Source of the DNA: Odiellus spinosus
Taxonomy: Eukaryota > Arthropoda > Arachnida > Opiliones > Phalangiidae
Length of the DNA: 64,000 nucleotides
Assembly: GCA_963920705.1 (NCBI GenBank)
Contig: OY987237.1
Span: 11,996,601 to 12,060,600 of the forward strand
Direction of reading: 5' to 3'
Position numbers and translations under genes: made by a program. Below, piece by piece: positions 52,462 to 63,100 of this stretch (its first letter is position 1; each line of letters opens with the position of its first letter). Below the pieces are notes generated by a model. That model was not told the DNA's origin. It ran no database searches and was given only the letters and a program-made list of their open reading frames with translations.

Positions 52462-54968
52462 ATGGCTGCGGGAAATAGGCCTAACAGTGGGCATGATTTA
52501 TCAACTCGTCCACGAAAAAGGCAACATCCTCTTCCTCCAGTCTTCAACGGTGATCTCAGTTCCTACGAAGATAAGAATAACGACTTTCTGTGTCCTGTTT
52601 GCTTCGAAACTATCGAGGAAGCCCACATGACCAAATGCGGACATACCTTTTGTCATAAGTGCATTACTACCAGTTTGGAACACAGTAATAGGTAAGTAAA
52701 TGACCCGAATATCGCTGAATTTGCTTTCCTACTAACCCATTTCTGTCCGGGTTTAGGTGTCCAAAGTGTAACTTTATCATCGAAAAGAACTATGAAATAT
52801 TTCCTAATTTTGTGCTAAATGAATTGATCACCAAGTTCAAAAAGAAACAATTGGAGAAGAAATTGAAGCTGGAAGCGGAAAATTCTGGTTGCGTATCCGA
52901 ATTTTGGGAGCTTTGGAATAAGGATGGAGAGAAATTAGATTTGCCTAGTGTAGACATGATGCTCAGTATATTGGCTCAGAAGAAGCAGCAATTGGAAACT
53001 GATAACAAAGCGGCTCAATTACAGTTGTTGAAGGAATTCCTGACTTATACTCGTCGTAGAAAACAAGAGCAACTCGAATCTATTATGAAAGAACTACGAT
53101 ACGTTGAGGAGGATATGAAATTAGTTACTGAAACTGTCGAGACTCGTAAAAGTGGCAAAAATTCAGATTCTGATTCGGTGCCTGATTTAAATTTGTTCAA
53201 TAATAACGAAAATATTGACGAGGTTTTTTCTAATCTTAAGAAAGAACAACCTTCGTGCAGTTCGAGTTTCACTAGAATAGTTCCCGCTAGTAAAAGCCCT
53301 ATCGCTTTGAATAGTTCAAAAAATAATACTCTACAGGATGGTTTCAACGGAAGTTTGTACAGCGGGAGCGGCAAAAGTGTAGTGACAAACTTAATGAACC
53401 GACGCCGGCGAATGATAAACCATTTTGACGATTTGGAAAAATGTTACTTTACTTCTCGGTCTAAAGATCCCATTATCGTTAATGAAAGCTTTATAGCGGA
53501 GCCTCTTCCTATTAATTCAACAGTTAAAGGGTAAGTGATACTGTGGAGTATTTATTTTCTTTACCAGTTACGGAGTAATTAATCCTTGGCTATCGTAAAC
53601 CCTGAGTAAATGTGATTAGTGTTAAAAATGTGAAATTATTGTATCAATAGTTGTTTACTCATTCCAAAGAGTGTTAACTAAATGTCAAATATTTATTGAA
53701 TACCTCTAAATTAGGCAACCAATCAAGCCAAAACGAGTACTCATAATGGATAGCCAAAGCGAGTACTCAACGAATAACTGAAACTAGTACTAGTAAAGAA
53801 AATAAATAATATTCATATTGCAAAGAATTGCTATAATTTCAACCCAATCGTTTTTTTTTTGGTTTTACAGCGTTCAAAATGGTTTGGTAGATTTCTCTGA
53901 TACTCTTCATAAGTTCACGAAATTTTGTTCCGTTCGAGCATTATCTACTCTGAATTATGCGAGTGATTTATTCAATGGTTCCAGTATTGTTTCTAGCATC
54001 GAATTTGACAAGGATAATGAGTTTTTCGCCATCGCCGGCGTTACTAAACGAATTAAACTCTTCGAATACAACTCTGTGATTCAGGATACGGTCGATATCC
54101 ACTACCCGATGAACGAAATGGTTTGCAACTCCAAAATCAGCTGCATTAGTTGGAGTTCCTATCATAAGGGAATGTTAGCCAGTAGCGATTACGAAGGTTC
54201 TGTTTCTTTGTGGGATGCTTTTACTGGACAAAAAATTCGCTTATTTCAAGTAAAAATCGAAATTCTACTTTTAAAGGGAGAATGAAGTCTTACAAAAATT
54301 TAATTTTTAAGGAACATGAAAAACGATGTTGGAGCGTTGATTTCAACAAAGTTGATACGAAACTCATAGCTTCGGGTTCGGACGATTCCAGAGTGAAACT
54401 CTGGTCGACGGATTGTGAACATTCCGTAACTTGTTTGGAAGCCAAAGCGAACGTTTGTTGCGTTAAATTTAACCCGGAAAGTCGATATCATTTAGCATTT
54501 GGATCGGCCGATCATTTTGTACACTATTACGATTTGCGCAATACGAAACAAGCTTTAGGCGTGTATCGAGGCCATAAAAAGGCAGTTTCCTACGTCAAAT
54601 TTTTAAGTTCCAAAGAACTCGTTTCGGCTTCGACGGATAGCCAATTGAAGCTATGGAACGTTGATAAGCCAGCCCATTGTATCCGCTCTTTCGAGGGCCA
54701 TTTAAACGAAAAGAACTTTGTCGGATTAGCTACGGATAACGATTACATCGCTTGCGGTAGCGAAAACAATTCCCTATATATTTATTATAAGGGTTTAACG
54801 AAACAAGTTTTAGCGTTTCATTTTGATACGGTGAGGAGTGTCATTGAGAAAGACAAAAAAGAAGAGGACTCGAACGAGTTTGTTAGCGCCGTTTGTTGGA
54901 GAACTGGCTCCAACGTTGTAGTTGCGGCTAACAGTCAAGGTACTATTAAGGTGCTGGAGTTAGTTTAA
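52462..54968 (+). CDS. COP1: E3 ubiquitin ligase COP1 (RING, coiled coil, WD40)
   Basis: Coding exons are 52462-52691, 52757-53530, 53871-54249 and 54312-54968; all junctions are GT-AG and phases close to 679 aa (human COP1 is 731). The C3HC4 RING finger has C44, C47, C59, H61, C64, C67, C78 and C81; exon 1 ends in the finger and exon 2 supplies the last CPKC. A coiled coil follows at about residues 100-230. WD40 repeats fill the part from about residue 335, with [34 protein letters not shown] and the family end [11 protein letters not shown]1 recruits substrates through the WD40 face and, in animals, acts with DET1-DDB1-CUL4 to mark transcription factors such as JUN and ETS proteins for the proteasome. 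Intron 3 is only 62 bp and must be spliced, because reading through hits TGA. Drosophila melanogaster is generally regarded as lacking COP1, so a higher fly is unlikely as host. Confidence 0.96.
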
Positions 54969-55058
54969 TGTTAGCTCTAGTTTAGAAGAAACCCAATTTG
55001 TTTTTGTAGAACTAAATTTAGGATAAAGGATTCCTTAATTATTCTGAATTATTAATAT

Positions 55059-55240
55059 AGTAAAACCTTGTTGTAACGAAACCCTTAGATTTAGGTCTTT
55101 AGATTTAGCAGATAAAGTTAAAGAAAGTTACTTTTTTCGTTATAACCAGTGATCTTGACCAAACACTTGGTCTTCCTCAAAGCCAAGGCTTAGCGACCGA
55201 AATTCAGTAACAAATCATTTTGTTATAACGAGGTTTTACT
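55059..55240. mobile_element. 182-bp MITE in the COP1 3' UTR
   Basis: AGTAAAACCTTGTTGTAACG on the left is mirrored by GTTATAACGAGGTTTTACT on the right. AGTAAAACCTCGTTATAACG-type ends resemble pogo/Tigger elements. No clear TA duplication remains. It lies between the COP1 stop codon and the candidate poly(A) signal. Confidence 0.75.
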
Positions 55241-55478
55241 CTAATCCCCCAAGCATCGTTTCTTATTGTTTTACTAAATGGCTATTCAACTTAAATTCCC
55301 ATTTTTATTGGGGTAAAACCCCAATTTTTTTTTGTTTTATTTGCATAGTTATATATTTAAAATTACTAATTAATATTAGCATTTTTCGATATTGGCTTCA
55401 TTTTGTTAAGCGAACAATGTAAATTTGTACAGATTGCCAAGTTTTCTAGTAAAACTGAAGAATAATTGGTGTTAATTG

Positions 55479-55484
55479 AATAAA
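55479..55484 (+). terminator. Candidate poly(A) signal of COP1
   Basis: AATAAA, 511 nt after the stop codon, followed by a T-rich stretch. Confidence 0.5.
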
Positions 55485-55743
55485 CTTTATTTTTGAACTA
55501 ATTTAGTGTAAATTTTTTATTTTTAAGGAATTTTTTAAAGGTGCATTAAGAAAACGCTATAAACACTCTTATCAGGCTATGCAGATTTTCTAAGGTGCAG
55601 TGTAACAGAACTTAACATGAAACTAGTTATAAAAAAAATTTCAAACCAACTTTAAAGGTCAAAGACTAAAAGCAAAGGAACTAAAGAATTTGACTATGAA
55701 ACTTTTCACCCTATATATGGTGTGTGTGTAACGCATAAATAAA

Positions 55744-55784
55744 CTGCCTGTCACCCTGGAAACAAACACCAAGGCGACAGGCAG
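55744..55784 (+). other. Short GC-rich hairpin between COP1 and HMCES
   Basis: CTGCCTGTCACC pairs with GGCGACAGGCAG: a 12-bp stem with one mismatch and a loop of about 17 nt. It stands out in AT-rich DNA, 266 bp upstream of the HMCES ATG. The role is unknown. Confidence 0.5.
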
Positions 55785-56049
55785 AAGAAATTTTTAAAAT
55801 TTGCGGTTTTTTTTGGGCCTGGTTTATCTCATGCAATTGTTAAAATTCTTTATGAATTTGAGCTTCTACTCCACATATCTAAATCGGGGTTTCCTTCATC
55901 CTTGTTACCGCGTGTTACTCAAACTCAATTTTCGTGTCGTCTGCTATTTAGAAATTAGAAGATAGGATAAAGGATTGGTGAAATCGAAATAGTTTTTCTC
56001 TACATTTGTTTTATTTTCATTAGAATAGTAAATTTATTGAAGTTTAGCT

Positions 56050-58496
56050 ATGTGTGGACGGTTTGCTTGCACTCTCGAAGGTTGTCATTACAAGAGAGCT
56101 TGCGCGTATAAAAATAAAGGGGGTGATTTAATTATACCCAAGTACAGTTACATTCATGATAGTTCTCCTTCATTCTCTCCAAGCTTCAATATACCACCGA
56201 CCAGTATTACGCCCGTAATAGTAAAGGGTAAATGCGAAAATGAAAGTTTTGAAAGAGTGATATGTGATATGCGTTGGGGTTTAATACCTCCGTGGAACGA
56301 TTCTAATAACATAACTAACGCGAAAGCCGAAACTATTTTGGAAAAGGGGATATTCAGAAAGCCCTTTACAACTGGTCAAAGATGTGTGGTAGCAGTTAAT
56401 GGGTAAGCTATATATGTTACAAAGACTACAGCGCAAAGTATTTATTTTAATGTATGACATTTAAATCGAGATTTTACGAGTGGCAAGCGGTTGGAACAAA
56501 ATTTAAGCAACCGTACTTTGTTTATGCTCCTTCGGATATTAAATGGGAAGGTCTTGACTACGATGGTTTAGAAAAGTATTGGAGTTCTTCCATAGGATGG
56601 ACAGGACCAAAACTTTTAAACATGGCTGGAATATTCTCCCCCACCAATTCCAACAATCCGGTTTGAACTACTTGCTCAAAAAACAGTTTGCTTTTGAATC
56701 CTGCTTCTATTTGTCCTACAATTTTAACTTTGCCAAATCCTGACTATCAAACTTTTTAAAATGTGACCATTTAAAAAGATGCTCTTAAACCTCATTTGCT
56801 TCTTTGGTTTTTTTCTTCCATTGGTCATGTTGCAAACTTCGTTGTTTGTCAATTTTACTCGATCATAGTCACCAAAGGACTAATGGGAGGAAAGATCATT
56901 CAAATTGAACCAACCATTAGCTAAGCCCCTGGTGTTGCTTAGCCTATTTACGCGTACCTTTTGCTACAAATATTTTCCAGAACGCCCCACCTTATTCTTA
57001 TGCTGTTGTGACTATAGAATCCCAGGAACCATTTGCGTCCATTCACCACAGAGTTCCTGTAAGATTATATCTTAGGGCAACTTTAATACGGAATGTGCAC
57101 TCTGGCAGCAGCCAGAGGCATTTCATAATTCCTCTAGCTCTCATTCCTCTTTCATATAGCAAACGATAATCCTCAAATTTCTGCTTTTCGGAAGAAGTTT
57201 CTCTGGGTTCTTACAAACCTGGAAATATCAGGGAAAATTGTAATTTTTTTTTGCGAAAAACTGAAGTTAGGGAAATGTATGTGGAACTCTAACTTAAGAC
57301 ACCCAAAACTGTTGCAATTCTATATTTCTAACATAATTTTTGCTTTTAAATTAGTACTCTTTTAATTTATTAAGATGTGCAGGGAAATTAACTAAGAGCA
57401 GTTTTAAAAACCTGGAAATATCAGGAAAATTCATTTTTCCAAATCTTATACTAACCTTGTTGGGCCAATGCCAGGGGTGCATTCCGTTGAAATTGCGTAT
57501 TGGGCTTATATACTAAATAGTGCATTTATTCAAGGTTATCTTGGAAATGCAAGACGAAATAGATACTTGGCTTAATAATATAAGCCCTGTGGAAGAGGTA
57601 AATGCTCTGCTAACTCAATAAATAATCGTTTAAAGGCACTATCTGCTCAAGAATTCGCCCCTTGAAAAGGATCATGCCTTACACACACAGCCTAGCTTAG
57701 GATTGTGCAATTTGTTATGTCTAACAACCGATAGAAGACAACTTTGAAGGGGATTTACGTATCGCAGATAGTCCCTTTAAAATGATATATATCTGTCTCA
57801 TTTTCAACTCTGTATAATAATTAGCTAACAAACCAAACTTTACTACGGGCAAGAAGGATCAGATAAGGAGAGGAAAAGTGGGGCTGCGTTGAGTTAGAGA
57901 GAGAAGAGCCAACCTCCCACTCGGGTGGAAAGGGGGGATAGGAAATTCTCGAGGTAAACTGTTGTCACGTGGTCGCTAGCTAGCACGTCTCATAAAGGAT
58001 TCGTTTTACCCACGTGACAACAATTTACCACGAAGCATCTCTACCCCCGTCTGTCCCCCGTTCTCCCAGAGTGGGAGTTTAGGCCGACGCAGTAGGAGCC
58101 GCGCCGTTCCCACTTTTCCTCTCCTTATCTGATCCTTCTTGCTACGGGTAAACATTTTTCGTGGATATATGATTGATCGGGTTTTTAATTGTTGCGGGGA
58201 AAGTGTCTAGTTTAATACGGACTTTATCGTAAAAGGTCGTGTCACTGCTCAAACCCCCGACCAAGCTCGAATGGTACACTGTAGCTGATACAGTTGGAAA
58301 CTCGAGAAACAAAGACCCTTCTTGTTTGGCCAAAGTCGAGCCCAAAAAGACTCCGCAGAAAAAGACCCCTCAAAAGAAAGCCACGTTACCTGGACAGACG
58401 TCCATTACGTCGTTTTTTAAAACATCCTCTAACCAAAGTTGCGAAAAGGGTTCGGGTGACTACGCTGGTGCCAAAAGAACCAAATTGGATTTTTAA
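56050..58496 (+). CDS. HMCES: HMCES, SRAP-domain abasic-site DNA-crosslink protein
   Basis: Coding exons are 56050-56402, 56471-56660, 56981-57058, 57535-57597 and 58236-58496; phases close to 314 aa (human 354). The protein starts MCGRF, so Cys2 becomes the N-terminal nucleophile after Met removal and forms the thiazolidine crosslink with abasic sites in single-stranded DNA. The other SRAP active-site residues are present: Asn90 (TNAKAE), Glu121 (GFYEW) and His203 (IHHRVP). MRWGLIPPW and FNIPP are family signatures. The tail after about residue 265 is basic, with a doubled KTPQK, then a canonical PIP box QTSITSFF (282-289) that would bind PCNA at replication forks. In known HMCES proteins this pathway shields abasic sites from error-prone bypass. 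Intron 2 uses a weak GTTTGA donor; intron 4 holds two MITEs. Confidence 0.95.
57630..57780. mobile_element. Family D MITE in HMCES intron 4
   Basis: TTAA lies at both ends (57630-57633 and 57777-57780), with ends AAGGCACTATCTGC and GCAGATAGTCCCTT. It is the second copy of the element at 10645-10808. Confidence 0.78.
57850..58141. mobile_element. 292-bp MITE with 7-bp target duplication in HMCES intron 4 (family B, copy 2)
   Basis: The ends read CAAGAAGGATCAGATAAGGA and its mirror. CTACGGG is duplicated at 57843-57849 and 58142-58148. It is inverted relative to 8600-8881 and ends 94 bp before the last HMCES exon. Confidence 0.9.
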
Positions 58497-58622
58497 TGTT
58501 AATTTTAAAGGCTATGTATCTAGTAGATTTTACTGCCTTAACATTAATTTATTTTAATATAATTATTATTCTTTAATACAAAGTTATTTCAAAGCCATTT
58601 ATTATCCCAGTTTTAAAGTTCA

Positions 58623-58628
58623 AATAAA
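58623..58628 (+). terminator. Candidate poly(A) signal of HMCES
   Basis: AATAAA, 127 nt after the HMCES stop codon, followed by a T-rich stretch. Confidence 0.5.
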
Positions 58629-58729
58629 ATGTTTTTAAGACTTTTATTCCTGGTAGAGTAATAGCAAATTTTTATTATAAAAGTAACGTAAAAATATTTA
58701 CTAGTTTTAATATTAGCATATTTATATAA

Positions 58730-59112
58730 CGTTTTCAAGAATTTTTTTTGGAATTTTAAGTCACGTTTCTGGTGTTTAAATTAATATCTAAAAATTGGTA
58801 AAATTTGAAAAAAGGCAAATATAAATTTGGACCAATCATATTATTTCGCTTGTAATGCCTCAGACCTTGGTGCCTATTCTTTTAATGTTAGAACATTACA
58901 GGCGCTGTTGTAGGCTGAGATAATATGATTGGTCCCAATTTATAATTACCTTTTTTTTTTTTTACAAATTTTACCAAACTAAAGAAATTAATTTAAGCAC
59001 CGAAAATTTGTGTAAAAATTCCGAAGAAATTCTCAAATAGCTTTTTGGCATCTGGTAATTCCGAAAATAAATTCAAAAGCTGTTCCATTTTTAAGCTACA
59101 AGTTTCCCTTAA
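58730..59112. mobile_element. Family I MITE, copy 3
   Basis: It has the GACCAATCATATTATTT core with its mirror AATATGATTGGTCCCAA, and the right end CAAGTTTCCCTTAA at 59109-59112. It lies between the convergent HMCES and ACSF2 genes. Confidence 0.6.
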
Positions 59113-59212
59113 TATTTAAACAAATTTAACCGTGAGGAAGTAATTCCCTTATAACAAGAAAATACAATTTTTATTTGATATAATTTAAGTCTTAAAACTA
59201 AATTTGTCTTGT

Positions 59213-59382
59213 ATAGGGAGTAAGCAAGGTAGACATTGATACGTCAGAGATTTCTATCTCTCATCTCGGTGTCATGCCCCTTAGTGATGGAGTTATATTC
59301 TCCCTTACAAACGCTCCCCCAGTAAGGGGTTTCCATGACGTCATGCCTTCTTTCCCCTTTGCTCTTAGCTGTCTCCCTATAA
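59213..59382. mobile_element. 170-bp MITE with TATAGGGAG ends (family J)
   Basis: TATAGGGAG at the left is mirrored by CTCCCTATA at the right. It contains a TGACGTCA palindrome (59336-59343). A partial copy is at 17184. Confidence 0.65.
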
Positions 59383-60114
59383 TTCTCTATTTTGTAAGTT
59401 CAAAAAGTTAATTTTTAACTATCAAGCGGAGCCAGGTCGCTAATAACCACCAGATTACCAAATTGAAAGAATTGCAAATGGGAGATTGCCACAGATTCTT
59501 ACACGCACGCGCGTAGGACTACGATTAGTGTAACGCTAACCTAGACAATACCCTGAAGCAGTCAGCAAATCTCTCTATACGGTAGTTCCTTCATGATGCA
59601 CTGATTTGATTGGGAGATGCATTTTTTTTTCAAATTTTACCGTGCAATACTCGATAGCCAGCGAGAGCAATTTTGTTTTGAGAAAGATTCGGAACATTCT
59701 TGAGATTAGTCTTCATTATCCCTTTAACCGCTTTTATGTAAAATTCTAGAAAATAATCGGAAACTTTAAAACTAAATCGCTTTTTAATAATGACGTTTTA
59801 TTTTAACAGTATATAAAAATAAAGCAATATTATAACAAAATAATACGTATATAATAATTATAACAAGGAAAAAGAAGCCAAGTGTCCTGGGGTTGTTGAA
59901 AACCCAAATACGCCTTAAATAGTGGAATTAAGATACAGTTTAAATGCCTGAAGGCTTCCCCTCTAAGTTTGTAACGAGAAAAGGGTGATAAACTCGAGTT
60001 AAGTTTTCCTTGTTTCGAAATATTCTCTTTCATTTCGCACGCAAATATATTTTTTATATCTTGGAATGTTTCTTTAAAAAATAGTTGAAAGTGTATTATT
60101 ATTATTAGCGTAAC
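59383..60114. other. Spacer between HMCES and ACSF2, including the probable ACSF2 3' UTR
   Basis: No gene was recognised. AATAAA on the minus strand at 59797-59802 is a possible ACSF2 poly(A) signal, 313 nt beyond the stop codon. Confidence 0.45.
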
Positions 60115-63100
60115 TTATCTTATCAAGTTCAGTTTCTCTAGAGCGAATTGCTTCAGCTTAAATTTCTGAACTTTTCCGGAAACGGTTGTAGGAAAAGAAT
60201 CGGCGAAGAAGACGTATTTTGGTATCTTAAAATGCGTTATCTGTGACACAAATATAACGTTTAATATTTAATTACAAGATATTTAATTATTATATGGAAC
60301 TACTAGTTGAATCTCGTGCGTTATACCACGTGATATGGGCCCTTTAGGGTAGTCTCTTTCGTGAAAATACTTTAAGGCATTCAAGAAAAGGTCTCTGAAT
60401 TGTTTTGAAAAATCGGAAAAGATTACCTTTTTTGTCATTTAAATTAAAGGAGAACCTCCAACCAATCAAAAGACGCCCCTGTACCTTTGACACGCGCTGT
60501 TGTACGCGTTATTGTGCGCCTGATATAAATAAGAATGAGATTTAGCGCGATTCAAAGTTTTGAAGCGGAGTTTTTACTAAGCCAAAGGTGGGGAATCTTT
60601 TGATTAGTCGGAGGTTATCATTTTAATTGAATGCCAAAATCAGGTTTCTGATTCTTTGTGCAATTCAGTTAACAGTTCCTTTATGTTGTACTATATAAAC
60701 TGGGTCCGCCACTCTAGCTTGTGTCCCTTTATTTTACTTTTTACCAATTGATATATGTAGATTAGAATTCTACTTGTTATTTACGAAGCTTACCTTTCCT
60801 TTGCAGTAAGATTTTATATCTTCCTCATTCAAAATCATGCCAGGTTTTAGGGAAATCCAAGCGCAACATTCTTCTCCCATTTTGTCGTCTGGAACCCCTA
60901 CAATCTGCGATATATCAGGCTTTTGAATTAGCGGAATAATATTGAGGGTTACATGCTTATTAATTTAGGCAAACGTTTCCCGCACTTTTTTGCCACCATG
61001 CTCGCGTAGACAATTAAAAAGACTGTCACGTGATCAGCCCTAGGTGTTGGTCTGGGTGGATATGTAGTACCCCAAGTGTATTTCATAACTCGGTTGTACC
61101 GCAACTTACTTGAACATCCTTGATGGCTGGGTGTTTTAGCAAGAACTGTTCAACCTCAACGGGGTAGATATTTTCTCCGCCTCTGATAATCATATCCTTT
61201 AGACGACCGACGACGTACAGATAACCCTCATTGTCCAGTTTTCCCAAGTCGCTGTGGATGTGTAATGTTATTATCATTTTAACATAGTTAAGATTTGGGG
61301 ACTCGCTTACCCAGTATGATACCATCGGTCAGGGGTCAAGACTTCTTTAGTTTTGGCTTCATCACCCCAGTATCCTAGGAAGACATTGTAGCCCCGAACA
61401 AGTATTTCACCCTCTTCGCCTTTTCTCGTAACATTGCCATTTTCGTCAATTATCTTGACCTGTAATTAGTGATATTAGACGGTATTCGGTTAAACGCGCC
61501 CTAATATTATATGTTGTTTCAAAATTTACCTCCAAAAGATCTAAGGGTTTGCCGACTGTTTTACGCAAGTGTTGTGTTTTGTCATAAGGGTCGCATAATG
61601 ATATGATGCCGGATGTTTCCGTGCATCCGTATCCTACCTGCAATGTAATTATAAGGCGATTGGGATATAAAGCGAAAGTTGCTAAATCCTCACCAACACT
61701 TTTGTATTCAGTGTAGAACAAGCTCTTTCTATGAGATCTTCGTGACAATTAGTACCACCCATAGCAACTGTGATTAACGAGAAAATGTCCATTTTTGAAA
61801 CTTAAGTATGACCGTCAATAATAGTCTTTAATTAGGTACCAGTTTCCAAACTTGAAATGTCTATGGAATTGAGTTCGGGTTTGCTCATCATGTCGATGAC
61901 CATGGTTGGAGCGGCGAGCATAAACGTACACCTGAAAGGATGTTGTCAATCTTAACTATATGTAGGCTATTATTGTTGCAAAAACGAGTAATTAGAATAA
62001 TCGATGATATATCATAATTACACATACAACGCCAATTACCTTTCTTTCTCGATGGCCTCTAACGAAGTCAAGGAATTGTATCGAGCCGAAGGAATAACTA
62101 CGGTACCTTGACTAGCCAAAATGATACCGACTCCTAAAAGGGGTATATTCCGTTAAGTAATTATATTTGACGCGAATCCTATCGCATTAGCTTGCCTATG
62201 ACGCAACCCAAAGCGTGAAACAGTGGTACATGAAGAAGTAAAGTCAAATTTTGGTCAAAATCTAAACGTTTGGCAGCGCCTCTTCCTAGGTTGTAACACT
62301 GAAAATGGGTGACCACGGCCGCTTTTGACCTTCCAGTTGTGCCCTGTTATATCGAACCCACAAAACATAAAAGCGTAGGGTTACTTTACATTAAAATACG
62401 CCACTAACGAAAAACCTATCGCAACACGAAACATTTTTATTATAAGCTGTCAAAATAGGCTTACGGAAGTAAATTGTATACAAAATGGATCATCAGGTTG
62501 CACTCTTATGGCGGAAAGCTTATCAATCATTATTTTAGTCGGAGTTTTCATAAATTCTTTGAAATCCAAAGTTCCTCTAAAAGATTTTTAAGGAAAGATT
62601 AAATTTGCTTTTACCATTATCATAATTAAATACCAAAGCCGAAGGAAACTGTTAACTACTTTTTTGGTGTGTTGGATATCAAAATAATATGCTTCAGATT
62701 CGGTAACTTCTTACAGGATAAAGTTTTGGAAGCATTTGTGGCGATTTCGGGCTCCACTTGGCACAAAATACCGTAGTAGTCAATGGTTTCCATGTCGTCT
62801 TGCATAACAAGGGCCTTGCATTGAACCTAATTGAATTATCATCAATTGAGATTACATCTTTACTCTTCTAAACCTATTTTAGACACCTTCTTGGTCTTAT
62901 AAGAAACTTTAACACCTGTAACACGGAATCATAGCTACTTTTAGCCCCTAAAAATGTCACGCTTGCTACGAAACATCCAGCAGGTGTTTTCTGGGAATCT
63001 TAAACAAATCTATGTGGATAATTATAGAGAGACTTACATGACTCAAGGCGTACTCCAACTCGTCTGATTGGTAGGCAGGGCAGATGGTTACCTTAATCGA

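Noticed and set aside
54210-54968. COP1 WD40 part as a separate gene beginning MGCFYW
   Set aside because: That frame includes the 62-bp intron; splicing 54249 to 54312 joins LFQ to [11 protein letters not shown] as in COP1.
60115-60225. Acceptor at 60226 for the last ACSF2 exon
   Set aside because: The acceptor at 60241 restores the ITHFKIPKY segment expected of the family and keeps phase.
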